The notes under the pieces were generated by a model that searched no databases, was not told the origin of the DNA, and saw only the letters and a list, made by a program, of their open reading frames with translations. A DNA stretch of 64,000 bases, from NCBI GenBank assembly GCA_937898635.1, contig CALEJW010000004.1, forward strand, positions 1 to 64,000, written 5' to 3'. This DNA is from an uncultured Pseudomonadota bacterium. Lineage in GTDB: Bacteria > Pseudomonadota > Gammaproteobacteria > Burkholderiales > Usitatibacteraceae. The position numbers and the translations under genes were made by a program. Positions within the stretch are counted from its first letter, which is position 1. Every line of letters begins with the position of its first letter. Below are positions 7,172-14,285 of the stretch, piece after piece.

Positions 7172-9160
7172 CTACTCCGGCCCCCGCCTCACCACGGGGA
7201 TCGTCACGCGCGTGGCTTCCCGCACGATCACTTCCACGCGCGTCTCGGCGCGATCGCCGATCTCCCAGGGCAGCGGCAGCGTCTCGTTCAGCACCGTGAT
7301 GACGCGCGGGCCGACCGCCACGAAGGGAAACTCGAAGCGGCCCTGGGCATCGGTCCTCGTCGCGTAGCGGCCGTCGAGGTACACGGTCGCGCCCGCGGCG
7401 CCGCCCTCGCCGGCTTCCTTTCGCCCGTTGCGGTTCGCGTCGAGGAAGACCACGCCCTCGATGCTGCCGCCGCCGCCCACCGGCGTGCCGCCGAGGGGCA
7501 GGGAGCGGCTTCCCGCGCGTTCCTCGTAGCGCAGCAGCAGGAAGAACGAGCGCGTGTCGTCCGCGAAGGTGAGCCGCTCGGGCAGCGGCGCCAGCGGATC
7601 GAGCGGCGCGAGCTGGCTGCGGCGGCCGCGCGAATGGAAGAAGTTGCCCTCCAGCGCCCAGTTCCGGCTCAGGCGCCACACGAGGCTCACGTTGGCGCCC
7701 GTGGTGCTGTTGCCGTCGTCACGGTGCTCGGTGTTCGCGTTGCCGGTGAGCGTCGCGTAGGCCGTGAGCGGCGCGGTGATCGACAGGGCCGCGCCCCACA
7801 GTCCGCGCGATCCCCCGGAAAAGGACTCGCGGCCGCCGAGCACGCTCGTGGTGAGGGTCCAGTCGAGGGGCATCTGCCATTCGTGGTCGAAGGTGAGGCG
7901 GCGCGTGCGCTCGTCGTTGCCGCTGCTCGTGAGGTCCGCGCGCAGCCCGCTCGAGCCCCAGTCGTGCTGCCAGCGCACGTCGGCGAAGGCGCTGCCGGCG
8001 TTGCCGTTGAAGCGCCGCACGGTCCCGCCCGCGCCCCAGCTCAGCCGCCGGCTGTAGCGCCACTGGCCGCTCGCGTTGGCGAGGACGCCGACGTCGTCGG
8101 ACCCGCTGATCGCGTGCAGCAGGTCGACGCTGCCCTGCGCGGTCCACTGGCGCGTGTGCCAGGAGCCTCGCAGGTAGGCGCCCTCGATGTCGCTCGCCAT
8201 GGACTGCCCGGCCCAGCTCAGGTTCGGGTCCAGCCGGAAGACGCCCGCGCCGTACGCCGAGGTGCCCCGCTTCCATTCGCCGTCGATCCAGGCGCCGTGA
8301 CGCGTCCGCGCTTCGGTGCCCGTGCGCGTGGCGATCACGTTGCCCTGGAGGCTGTTGGCCCCCCATTCCCGTCGCGCGGCGACGTGCGTCGACTCGCTCG
8401 AGACGAAATCCGAGGGCTTCGAGGGCGACTCGAACTGCGAGACCCCTTCGGCATGGGCATGGCGCAGCGCGAGGTCCCAGCCCCCGGCCCGGCCCTGGGC
8501 CGCGACCGTCGAGATGTCTCCCGCCAGGGGGAGGAAGCCCGAGATGGGGTAGCCCTGCAGCCGCCCGTACTCGCCGCTGGAGGCCATGAACTGCGCCTGG
8601 CTCCCCGCGTTGACCCACTCGGTGCTGGCGCCGCGGACGAGAATCGAAGGGACATAGACCCGGGACGGCAATCGCATGATGCCCGGCGCGAGGGGCGTGC
8701 CGATGCCGATCTCGTTGTTCACGAGCCAGCCGCCGTCCATCGGCAGGCCGCGCTGCCGGAGCGTCACCGCGTTGCGGCCCTGCTCCGGCGCGAAGCTCGC
8801 GTCCAGGGAGACGACGCCATGGTTGGGCGTGTCGATGGCCCCGGCGGCGGTGAAGCCCGCCTCGACCTTGCGCTCGTCGAAGGGCTGCGTGCCGAGCCGC
8901 GTTTCCAGGCGCAGGAAACGGGGCCAGCCCGCGCGCTGGTATTCGCGCTCCTCGACGACCTCCTCGGCGGGCGCGAGACCCTCGATCACGCGGTCCTCGT
9001 ACGCGGGCGCCGAGGGGGGCGTGCCGTTCGCGTTGCGTCCCTGGGCGAGCCTCACCTGCGCCTCGCCCGGCGACACCATTCCCAGCAGGACAGGCAGCAG
9101 GAGGGCCGCGCGGCTCAGGGCGCGAAGCGCAGATCCACGGACTCGCGGTTCTTGCCCCAT
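7172..9160 (-). CDS. Outer-membrane beta-barrel protein with C-terminal SdrD_B/carboxypeptidase-regulatory-like domain, candidate usher
   Basis: I do not recognise a named family with certainty. The 662-residue protein has a signal peptide (about 1-35), a long region of alternating hydrophobic/aromatic strands (about 90-555) typical of a large outer-membrane barrel (for example GGWDLALRHAHAEG, WQHDWGSSGLRADLTSS), then a short Gly-rich linker and an Ig-like domain starting GSIEGVVFLDANRNGRKEAG, a SdrD_B/carboxypeptidase-regulatory signature. It overlaps the upstream PapD-like chaperone gene by 46 bases and ends the five-gene cluster. By position it is where a chaperone-usher system would encode its usher, but it is shorter than classical ushers (about 800 residues) and I could not see the usher plug or N-terminal chaperone-binding domain. 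The ATG at 9160 is chosen because it gives a complete signal peptide. Confidence 0.6.
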   Translation of the reverse strand: MGQEPRVRGSALRALSRAALLLPVLLGMVSPGEAQVRLAQGRNANGTPPSAPAYEDRVIEGLAPAEEVVEEREYQRAGWPRFLRLETRLGTQPFDERKVEAGFTAAGAIDTPNHGVVSLDASFAPEQGRNAVTLRQRGLPMDGGWLVNNEIGIGTPLAPGIMRLPSRVYVPSILVRGASTEWVNAGSQAQFMASSGEYGRLQGYPISGFLPLAGDISTVAAQGRAGGWDLALRHAHAEGVSQFESPSKPSDFVSSESTHVAARREWGANSLQGNVIATRTGTEARTRHGAWIDGEWKRGTSAYGAGVFRLDPNLSWAGQSMASDIEGAYLRGSWHTRQWTAQGSVDLLHAISGSDDVGVLANASGQWRYSRRLSWGAGGTVRRFNGNAGSAFADVRWQHDWGSSGLRADLTSSGNDERTRRLTFDHEWQMPLDWTLTTSVLGGRESFSGGSRGLWGAALSITAPLTAYATLTGNANTEHRDDGNSTTGANVSLVWRLSRNWALEGNFFHSRGRRSQLAPLDPLAPLPERLTFADDTRSFFLLLRYEERAGSRSLPLGGTPVGGGGSIEGVVFLDANRNGRKEAGEGGAAGATVYLDGRYATRTDAQGRFEFPFVAVGPRVITVLNETLPLPWEIGDRAETRVEVIVREATRVTIPVVRRGPE

Positions 9161-9924
9161 TCCAGGGTGCCCTTCACGGTGAGCGGGTACTTGATCTCCG
9201 GCGGCTTTGCGCCCTCCTGGATCTGGCGCAACGCGATCGACCGCGCCATGCCGGGCAGGATGGGCGAGTCTTCCGGGGCCACTTCGAACTCCCGGCCGGA
9301 AGCGTCCTTGCCGGTGAGGAATCCCTCCAGCCGGCCATGGGCGTTGCCGGTGTTGCGCACCTCGAGCACGGGCACGCGCCCTTCGGGGCCGGCCTCGACG
9401 CGGGTCCCGGCGACCTCGAGCTTCGGCGCGACGTCGCCCACGGCGACGTAGACGATCACGCCCAGGCGCCCGCCCACGGGAAAGCTGAAGCCGCCCTGCT
9501 CCACGGTTGCGGTCTGGGCGCTATCGACCATGATCGCGAAGCGGCATTCGCGGGGAGGCGTTCCCGGCGGCGGCGTGATCTCGAAGCGGAAGCGGTACTT
9601 CGCGTTGGGGGCGAGGCTCAGCTCGCGCCGCTCCAGGGCGACCCAGGTACGGCAGCTTCCCGGGACGAGCGCGTCGCTGAACTGCAGCGCGTAGTCCTTC
9701 CGGAACTCCCAGTCGTTGGTGTAGATCCGGTAGCGGCCCGTGAGCCGCCCGACGTGCTGGATGTCGAGCACGTGGCGGCGCGTCTCGCCCGCCTTGCCCG
9801 TCACCTCGAAGCGCGCGGGGGAGACGTAGGCCGCGAGCCCCTGCGCGAGCACGCTTCCCGCACCGCCCGCGAGCATGGCGAAGGCGATCGCCAGGCGGAC
9901 GATCCGGGATGCGGTGGCGGTCAT
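9115..9924 (-). CDS. PapD-like periplasmic pilus chaperone homologue
   Basis: The 269-residue protein has a signal peptide (cleavage near LAQG, about residue 29). The mature part begins AAYVSPARFEV and continues as two Ig-like domains: the first about residues 33-140, the second about 155-269. The alternation and segment YRFRFEITPPPGTPP resemble the G1-strand region of PapD-type fimbrial chaperones, and the N-terminal domain is the better match. Two cysteines (SCRTW and ECRFA) could form a disulfide. It sits between the 165-residue exported protein and the outer-membrane barrel and overlaps the latter. A role in holding secreted subunits in the periplasm is inferred; substrate binding residues are not confirmed. 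Confidence 0.65.
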   Translation of the reverse strand: MTATASRIVRLAIAFAMLAGGAGSVLAQGLAAYVSPARFEVTGKAGETRRHVLDIQHVGRLTGRYRIYTNDWEFRKDYALQFSDALVPGSCRTWVALERRELSLAPNAKYRFRFEITPPPGTPPRECRFAIMVDSAQTATVEQGGFSFPVGGRLGVIVYVAVGDVAPKLEVAGTRVEAGPEGRVPVLEVRNTGNAHGRLEGFLTGKDASGREFEVAPEDSPILPGMARSIALRQIQEGAKPPEIKYPLTVKGTLEWGKNRESVDLRFAP

Positions 9925-9928
9925 GTCG

Positions 9929-10426
9929 CTACGGGGTATCCAGTTCGAAATGGAACGCGAATCGGTTGCCGCTTTCCCGGGCGAAGCGCGTGTCCGACGT
10001 GAGCCGCACGCGCATCGTGTCCTCCAGCCAGGGACCCGGGACGATGCCGGAGAATACCAGCGCGCGTTCCCCCGAGACCAGCCGGCCGCCGAGGAGCCGC
10101 CCCTGGGTCTCCCATTCCGCCGTGACGGGCGCGCCCGCGTCGGCCGGCAGGACCATGTAGATGCGAGCCTGGCGTCCCGCCCAGGCCTTCGTGTCGATGC
10201 GCGCGTTCACGCGCACCTGCATGTGCAGGCGAGTGGCGCCGCTGCGCAGGGCCCCGGGCTCCCAGGCCCATTCCGCGACCGGGGGGAACACCTGGCTCAG
10301 GGAATCGTCGAGGCGATGGGTCTCGGCCTGCGCCGCCGTCGCGCCCAGCAGGAACAGGGCCGCCAGGCTGGAAAAGATGCCGCGGCGAGGCGACGGCGAA
10401 GGCGCGCCGGCGGGCCGCGGCTTCAC
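9929..10426 (-). CDS. Exported protein of the chaperone/usher-like cluster, function unknown
   Basis: The gene starts at a GTG at 10426 that overlaps the TGA of the upstream subunit gene (GTGA) and encodes 165 residues. There is an Arg/Pro-rich start, a signal peptide (FSSLAALFLLGATAAQAE, cleavage near residue 36) and a mature beta-rich domain of about 130 residues (VRVNARIDTKAWAG, RIYMVLPADAGAP, FAFHFELDTP). No cysteine is present in the mature part. I do not recognise the family. Being co-translated with a subunit gene and followed five bases later by the chaperone gene, it is probably an accessory or tip component of the same surface structure. Confidence 0.7.
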   Translation of the reverse strand: MKPRPAGAPSPSPRRGIFSSLAALFLLGATAAQAETHRLDDSLSQVFPPVAEWAWEPGALRSGATRLHMQVRVNARIDTKAWAGRQARIYMVLPADAGAPVTAEWETQGRLLGGRLVSGERALVFSGIVPGPWLEDTMRVRLTSDTRFARESGNRFAFHFELDTP

Positions 10427-11070
10427 GGCGAGGTGAGCGTGTAGGTGACACGCCCGTCGTAGGTGCCCGCCGCACGCGGCGCGCTGTTGGCGAAGGAGAA
10501 GGTGTGGCAGTTGTCGCGCAGCGTGCCCTGCGTGACGGTGACGAGGGTCTGCGTGCCGCCGCCGGCCGGGAAGCTGCCCGCCGGGATCGCGCCCGGGTTC
10601 GCGTCGCCCGCCGGGCCCGAGACCGTCCAGCTGATCTCGCTGAAGGGAATCGTGTCGCCTCCCGCGGAGGTGAGGTTGGCGGGCGAGGTGACCTGGAGCG
10701 TCGCCGTCGCGGGCTCGGAATTGAGGCGCCGCTGGTAGAGGGCGCCGAAGTAGATCTGCGCGGGCGGGTTGCACATCGCGAAGTTGTCGTAGGTGCTGTT
10801 CGCCTGCGTGCTGTTGCTGGTCATCTGCAGGGGCGCGCCGCTGCCGATCTGCGCGACGGGGACGTTCACGCTCACGAGGTTGACCGTGGCGTTGTCCGCG
10901 AGGTTGGAGCCGTTGCCGACCGTGAGGAAGAGGCGGCGGGGGTTGTTGTTGCCCACCGCGAGGATCCACGCCGGGGCGGCCTGGGGCAGGCACAGGGCGA
11001 GGAGGACGAGGCTCCGGAGCAACCGGCTCCGGCGCGAACTCCCTGGCGAATCGTGTGCCGCTGGTTTCAT
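10423..11070 (-). CDS. Secreted subunit 2 of the chaperone/usher-like cluster (pilin/adhesin-like)
   Basis: The 215-residue protein has a signal peptide ending around APAW (residue 35) and a mature beta-rich, Asn/Thr/Ser-rich domain. It shares landmarks with the gene at 11189-11788 in the same order: RRLFLTVGNGS against KFLFLQVGTGT, VNVPVAQIGSG against FNVPLASLGAG, GGDTIPFSEI against GAGDTISFTTI, and a C terminus AGTYDGRVTYTLTSP against NNGRVTYTASMP. The two are thus paralogues. Unlike its paralogue it has two cysteines (MCNPP, NCHTF) that could form one disulfide. The C-terminal strand alternation is like a fimbrial subunit's donor-strand region. It probably is a minor or tip subunit. Confidence 0.7.
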   Translation of the reverse strand: MKPAAHDSPGSSRRSRLLRSLVLLALCLPQAAPAWILAVGNNNPRRLFLTVGNGSNLADNATVNLVSVNVPVAQIGSGAPLQMTSNSTQANSTYDNFAMCNPPAQIYFGALYQRRLNSEPATATLQVTSPANLTSAGGDTIPFSEISWTVSGPAGDANPGAIPAGSFPAGGGTQTLVTVTQGTLRDNCHTFSFANSAPRAAGTYDGRVTYTLTSP

Positions 11071-11128
11071 GTCGAGACTCTAGTGCAAGGCGACCCTGAC
11101 CTCCAAGTGCGAGGCGCCCCCGGAAAGA

Positions 11129-11163
11129 CGCGGCGGGCCGGGCGAATCGCCCGGCCCGCCGCG
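11129..11163 (-). terminator. Strong hairpin between the two subunit genes (terminator or attenuator)
   Basis: A near-perfect inverted repeat of 17 base pairs with a tiny loop centred at 11146 lies between the stop of the first subunit gene (11189) and the start of the second (11070). On the minus strand it is followed by TCTTTCC, only a weak U tract. Placement after a putative major subunit would reduce read-through into the minor genes, or protect the upstream message. Confidence 0.6.
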
Positions 11164-11188
11164 GGACCTACCCGGGGGCCCGGGCTCT

Positions 11189-11788
11189 TCAGGGCATCGA
11201 AGCCGTGTAGGTCACGCGGCCGTTGTTGGGCACCGTGCCGCCGTACGTGCCGGCCGGCACGATCGCGGCGTTGGAGTAGCTGAACGTCCAGGTCGAGGAG
11301 CGGTCGGTGACCTTGGCGCCGATGTTCGGGGCGATCGCCACCGGGGCGCTCGTCCCGCCGTCCACGAAGACCGGGTGGGCGAAGCTCGTCGCGCCCGCGG
11401 CCGCCGCGGTGATCGTGGTGAAGGAGATCGTGTCGCCGGCGCCGTTGCTCATCGCGCCCGCGGTCGTCGCCGTGAGGCCGATCGCGCCGTTGTTGCCGGC
11501 GACGCGCGCGGTGATGCTCGCGGGCGAGGTCTGCGCGACCGGGCCGGCGCCGAGGCTCGCCAGCGGGACGTTGAACTCGACCATGTCGATCGAGGCCGCG
11601 TCGTCGACCAGGAAGGTGCCGGTGCCGACCTGCAGGAAGAGGAACTTCGGGATGATGATGCGGAAGTCGAGGTTGCCGGTCGCGGTGAGCGCGCCCGCGC
11701 CCGTCGAGATGTCCGAGGTGGCCGAGGCGAACAGCGGGGCAGCCAGCGCGACGGCGAGGACCAGTTTGGTGAGTTTGGGGGCTTTCAT
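11189..11788 (-). CDS. Secreted subunit 1 of the chaperone/usher-like cluster (probable major subunit)
   Basis: The gene starts at the ATG at 11788, preceded by an excellent ribosome binding site (AAGGAG, five bases before the start codon). The 199-residue product has a signal peptide (MKAPKLTKLVLAVALAAPLFASA, cleavage near 23) and a mature Ala/Thr/Gly-rich beta domain with no cysteine. It is paralogous to the protein encoded at 10423-11070. First position after the promoter, the strong translation start and the hairpin right after the stop codon all suggest that this is the most abundant protein of the cluster. The family is not recognised by name; it resembles fimbrial subunits only in composition and in the ending NNGRVTYTASMP. 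Confidence 0.75.
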   Translation of the reverse strand: MKAPKLTKLVLAVALAAPLFASATSDISTGAGALTATGNLDFRIIIPKFLFLQVGTGTFLVDDAASIDMVEFNVPLASLGAGPVAQTSPASITARVAGNNGAIGLTATTAGAMSNGAGDTISFTTITAAAAGATSFAHPVFVDGGTSAPVAIAPNIGAKVTDRSSTWTFSYSNAAIVPAGTYGGTVPNNGRVTYTASMP

Positions 11789-11913
11789 GAGGTTCTCCTT
11801 TGTGTGTCCCGCGGCTACGAGGTCTGCGTCAAATGATCGGTTGGGTGTCGCTGTCCAGGCCATCCGGTCGCTTGCCGCGTCCTACGTCCGAAATGTCCCT
11901 TTCCATGGCCCCC

Positions 11914-11919
11914 ATTTGA
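11914..11919 (-). promoter_or_regulatory. Putative -10 element of the surface-cluster promoter
   Basis: TCAAAT on the minus strand matches four of six bases of TATAAT. If transcription starts seven bases further on (about 11907), the centre of the CRP-type palindrome at 11941-11956 falls at -41.5, the standard position for a class II CRP-activated promoter. A -35 box is lacking, as expected for such promoters. Confidence 0.45.
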
Positions 11920-11940
11920 CCCCTTTCGCGCCGGGTTTTC

Positions 11941-11956
11941 TGTGACTCCATTCACA
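11941..11956 (-). promoter_or_regulatory. CRP/FNR-family operator, perfect TGTGA-N6-TCACA
   Basis: The 16 bases TGTGACTCCATTCACA are an exact match to the CRP consensus half-sites with the correct six-base spacer. The site lies in the 263-base gap between trmL and the subunit gene, 153 bases before the ATG at 11788. The rest of this gap shows little except a short inverted repeat at 11977-11994 and an imperfect one at 12026-12045. Confidence 0.7.
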
Positions 11957-11976
11957 GTGGCCCCATGATTTTGCAG

Positions 11977-11994
11977 CGTTTTTCGGCAAAAACG
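11977..11994 (-). repeat. Short AT-rich inverted repeat upstream of the CRP-type site
   Basis: CGTTTTT and AAAAACG are separated by four bases. It could act as a weak terminator after trmL (minus strand), as an additional operator, or be a chance palindrome in the only AT-rich part of this gap. Confidence 0.3.
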
Positions 11995-12051
11995 ATTACA
12001 CCCGTAGCAAACCCCCCGGATTCGCTCCGAAGGCGTCCTTCCGGACAAACT

Positions 12052-12513
12052 TCAGGTTCCGCCCCGATAGGCGCCCTGGCGCCAGGCCTCGAACACGGCG
12101 ACCGCCACGGCGTTCGACAGGTTGAGGCTGCGGTTGCCCGGGATCATCGGCAGGCGCAGGCGATGTTCCGGGGCGAACCGGGCGAGGATCGCCGCCGGCA
12201 GTCCGGAAGTCTCGCCGCCGAAGACCAGCGCGTCGTCCTCCCGGTAGGCCATCGCGTCGAATCGGACCACGGCCCGGGTCGTGAAGGCGAGGAGCCGGCG
12301 TCCGGCCAGGGCATCCTGGCATTCCTCCCAGGAGTCGTGGACCCGGACGCTCGCCATCTCGTGGTAGTCGAGCCCGGCCCGGCGCAGGTAACGGTCGTCC
12401 AGGGAGAATCCCAGGGGACGGACGAGCCGGAGCGCGACGCCGGTATTGGCGCAGAGGCGGATCACGTTTCCCGCGTTCGGCGGAATCTCGGGATGCACCA
12501 GCACGACGTCCAT
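12052..12513 (-). CDS. trmL: tRNA (cytidine(34)-2'-O)-methyltransferase
   Basis: This small SPOUT-fold enzyme methylates the wobble base ribose of tRNA-Leu isoacceptors. The 153-residue product has the family N terminus VLVHPEIPPNAGNVIRLCAN, the SAM-knot region FGGETSGLP and the C-terminal motif RSLNLSNAVAVAVFEAW. Length fits TrmL (about 155). It follows comF with four bases between, suggesting one transcript. Confidence 0.95.
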   Translation of the reverse strand: MDVVLVHPEIPPNAGNVIRLCANTGVALRLVRPLGFSLDDRYLRRAGLDYHEMASVRVHDSWEECQDALAGRRLLAFTTRAVVRFDAMAYREDDALVFGGETSGLPAAILARFAPEHRLRLPMIPGNRSLNLSNAVAVAVFEAWRQGAYRGGT

Positions 12514-12517
12514 GGGA

Positions 12518-13276
12518 CTACCCGGCCTTCGGCGGCGGCACGCGCGCGAGCACCCACCCCGTGACCCGGGCCGCGCCCGCCGACTTGAGGACGATCGCGA
12601 GCTCGTGGAGGGTGGCGCCGGTGGTCACCACGTCGTCGACGACCGCCACGTGCAGGCCGTCCAGCCGGCGGCGCACCGCGAAGGCCCCGCGCAGGTTGCG
12701 GCGCCGCAAGCGCCGGTCGTGACCCGTCTGCGGCGGCGTGTGGACCGGCTTGTGGAGGGAGCGGGCGTCGAGGGGAAGGCTCGCCGCGCAAGCCACGCGC
12801 CGGGCGAGCCACAGGGCCTGGTTGAAGCCGCGCTCCCGGAGCCGCTTGTCCGACATGGGGGTGGCCAGCACCAGGTTCGGGCGGGGCGCGGCCTCCACCC
12901 TTCGCGCAAGGGCGGCACCCAGGCAGGCACCCACGGCGAAGTCGGCGGAGTACTTGAACCGGTGGAGCAGGCGGTCCAGCGGGAAGTGGTAGGCGTAGGC
13001 GCTCAGCACGTCGTCGAAGGCGGGCGGATCCCGCAGGCATTCCCCGCACCAGCCTGCCGCCGGCATGGGCGCCGCGCAACCCGGACAGGTCACACCGGGT
13101 CCCGCAAGCAAGCACTCACAATTGTCGCACAGGCCAGGCCGGGGAACGGGCGCCAGGCATAGGTGGCAGTCGTCAGGCCAGATTCGGCCAGGAACGATGG
13201 AGTTGCCCAATTTCCGGGCAACCGTCGCGAATTTTCCGGCCAGGCGTCGAACAGGGCTGATATTCTTTCGATTCAT
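12518..13276 (-). CDS. comF: ComF family phosphoribosyltransferase-like protein
   Basis: The 252-residue protein has an N-terminal double zinc-ribbon (CHLC, CDNC, CPGC, CGEC between about residues 38 and 82) and a phosphoribosyltransferase-type domain with the PRPP motif [14 protein letters not shown] near residue 210. This is the ComF/GntX layout. ComF proteins are needed for natural DNA uptake in several bacteria; E. coli GntX is used in DNA-as-nutrient. The start could be either of two adjacent ATGs (13279 or 13276) or a later TTG closer to the first zinc motif, which would leave more room for the divergent bioB promoter. The first 45 residues are poorly conserved in type. Confidence 0.88.
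   Translation of the reverse strand: MNRKNISPVRRLAGKFATVARKLGNSIVPGRIWPDDCHLCLAPVPRPGLCDNCECLLAGPGVTCPGCAAPMPAAGWCGECLRDPPAFDDVLSAYAYHFPLDRLLHRFKYSADFAVGACLGAALARRVEAAPRPNLVLATPMSDKRLRERGFNQALWLARRVACAASLPLDARSLHKPVHTPPQTGHDRRLRRRNLRGAFAVRRRLDGLHVAVVDDVVTTGATLHELAIVLKSAGAARVTGWVLARVPPPKAG
13202..13222 (+). promoter_or_regulatory. Perfect inverted repeat upstream of bioB (candidate operator)
   Basis: GTTGCCC and GGGCAAC are separated by seven bases (AATTTCC). The repeat lies within the first codons of comF and about 85 bases before the bioB start. It does not resemble the known BirA (TTGTAAACC) or BioR operators. It may be a regulator site or chance. Confidence 0.3.
13258..13266 (+). promoter_or_regulatory. 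Extended -10 element for the biotin operon
   Basis: TGATATTCT (TGn plus TATTCT, four of six matches) lies about 40 bases before the bioB TTG in an unusually AT-rich stretch. No clear -35 box is visible at 17 bases upstream. Confidence 0.35.
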
Positions 13277-13306
13277 CATGAACTTGCGAATCCAGGGGGA
13301 CTTCCC

Positions 13307-14278
13307 TTGAACCAGATCCTGCAGCGGGCTTCTCCACTCCCCCCCCGGACCCGCGACCTTCGCGAGGAGGCAAGGGCTCTCCTCGACCAACCCTTCAACG
13401 ATCTTCTCTTCCGGGCGCAGACCGTCCACCGGGAGAATTTCGACCCCAACCGGGTCCAGCGGTCCACGCTCCTGTCCATCAAGACCGGCGGCTGCCCCGA
13501 GGACTGCGGCTACTGCCCCCAGTCGGCGCGCCATCCCGCGGGCCAGGAAGGCGAGGCGATGCTCGCGCTCGACGAGGTGCTGGGCGCCGCGAAAGCCGCG
13601 AAGGAAAAGGGGGCGACCCGTTTCTGCATGGGGGCGGCCTGGCGCGGGCCCAAGGCCCGCGATCTCGAGCCCGTTCTCGACATGGTCCGCGAGGTGAAGG
13701 GCCTGGGCCTGGAGACCTGCTGCACGCTCGGCATGCTGAAGGAAGGCCAGGCCGAGCAGCTTCGCGAAGCCGGGCTCGACTACTACAACCACAACCTCGA
13801 CACGGCGCCGGAGTTCTACGGCGAGGTGATCACGACGCGCGCCTACCGCGACAGGCTGGAGACGCTCGAGCGCGTGCGCGGAGCCGGCCTGCGCGTGTGC
13901 TGCGGCGGGATCGTGGGCATGGGCGAGTCGCGCGAGACGCGAGCCGGCCTCCTCGCGCAGCTCGCGAGCCTCGACCCGCCGCCGGAATCGGTGCCGATCA
14001 ACCAGCTCGTCCCGGTGGAAGGCACGCCGCTCGCGGGCACGGAGGCGCTGCCGTGGACCGAGTTCGTGCGCACGATCGCCGCCGCCCGCATCCTGATGCC
14101 GTCGAGCGTCGTGCGGCTCTCGGCGGGACGCACGCAGATGCACGAGGCCGTCCAGGCGCTGTGCTTCCTCGCGGGCGCGAACTCCATCTTCTACGGCGAG
14201 AAGCTCCTCACCACCGGCAATCCCGAGGCCGCGAGCGACGACGCGCTCTTCGCCGCGCTCGGCATCGCGGCCGGCTGA
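13307..14278 (+). CDS. bioB: Biotin synthase
   Basis: This radical-SAM enzyme inserts sulfur into dethiobiotin. The cysteine triad is at Cys63, Cys67 and Cys70 ([10 protein letters not shown]). Further hallmarks are the DYYNHNLDT segment, the [10 protein letters not shown] loop, and SAGR near the end for the [2Fe-2S] arginine. An upstream open frame exists, but the TTG at 13307 is the best start: AGGGGGA lies six bases ahead and the resulting N terminus ([12 protein letters not shown]) fits homologues. The product is 323 residues. It is the first gene of a complete biotin operon, seven bases before bioF, and is divergent from comF. Confidence 0.95.
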   Translation: MNQILQRASPLPPRTRDLREEARALLDQPFNDLLFRAQTVHRENFDPNRVQRSTLLSIKTGGCPEDCGYCPQSARHPAGQEGEAMLALDEVLGAAKAAKEKGATRFCMGAAWRGPKARDLEPVLDMVREVKGLGLETCCTLGMLKEGQAEQLREAGLDYYNHNLDTAPEFYGEVITTRAYRDRLETLERVRGAGLRVCCGGIVGMGESRETRAGLLAQLASLDPPPESVPINQLVPVEGTPLAGTEALPWTEFVRTIAAARILMPSSVVRLSAGRTQMHEAVQALCFLAGANSIFYGEKLLTTGNPEAASDDALFAALGIAAG

Positions 14279-14285
14279 GGCGCGC

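Noticed and set aside
6200..9451. 1083-codon open frame on the plus strand
   Set aside because: It is a shadow created by G/C-rich codons over gpsA and the minus-strand barrel and chaperone genes; the translation is Arg/Pro/Ala-rich without any family motif.
12026..12045. Imperfect inverted repeat after trmL as a terminator
   Set aside because: It has a bulge and no U tract; support is too weak to list as a feature.
13163..13306. Upstream extension of bioB by 48 codons
   Set aside because: The added residues are not family-like, overlap the divergent comF start, and the TTG at 13307 has a good ribosome binding site.
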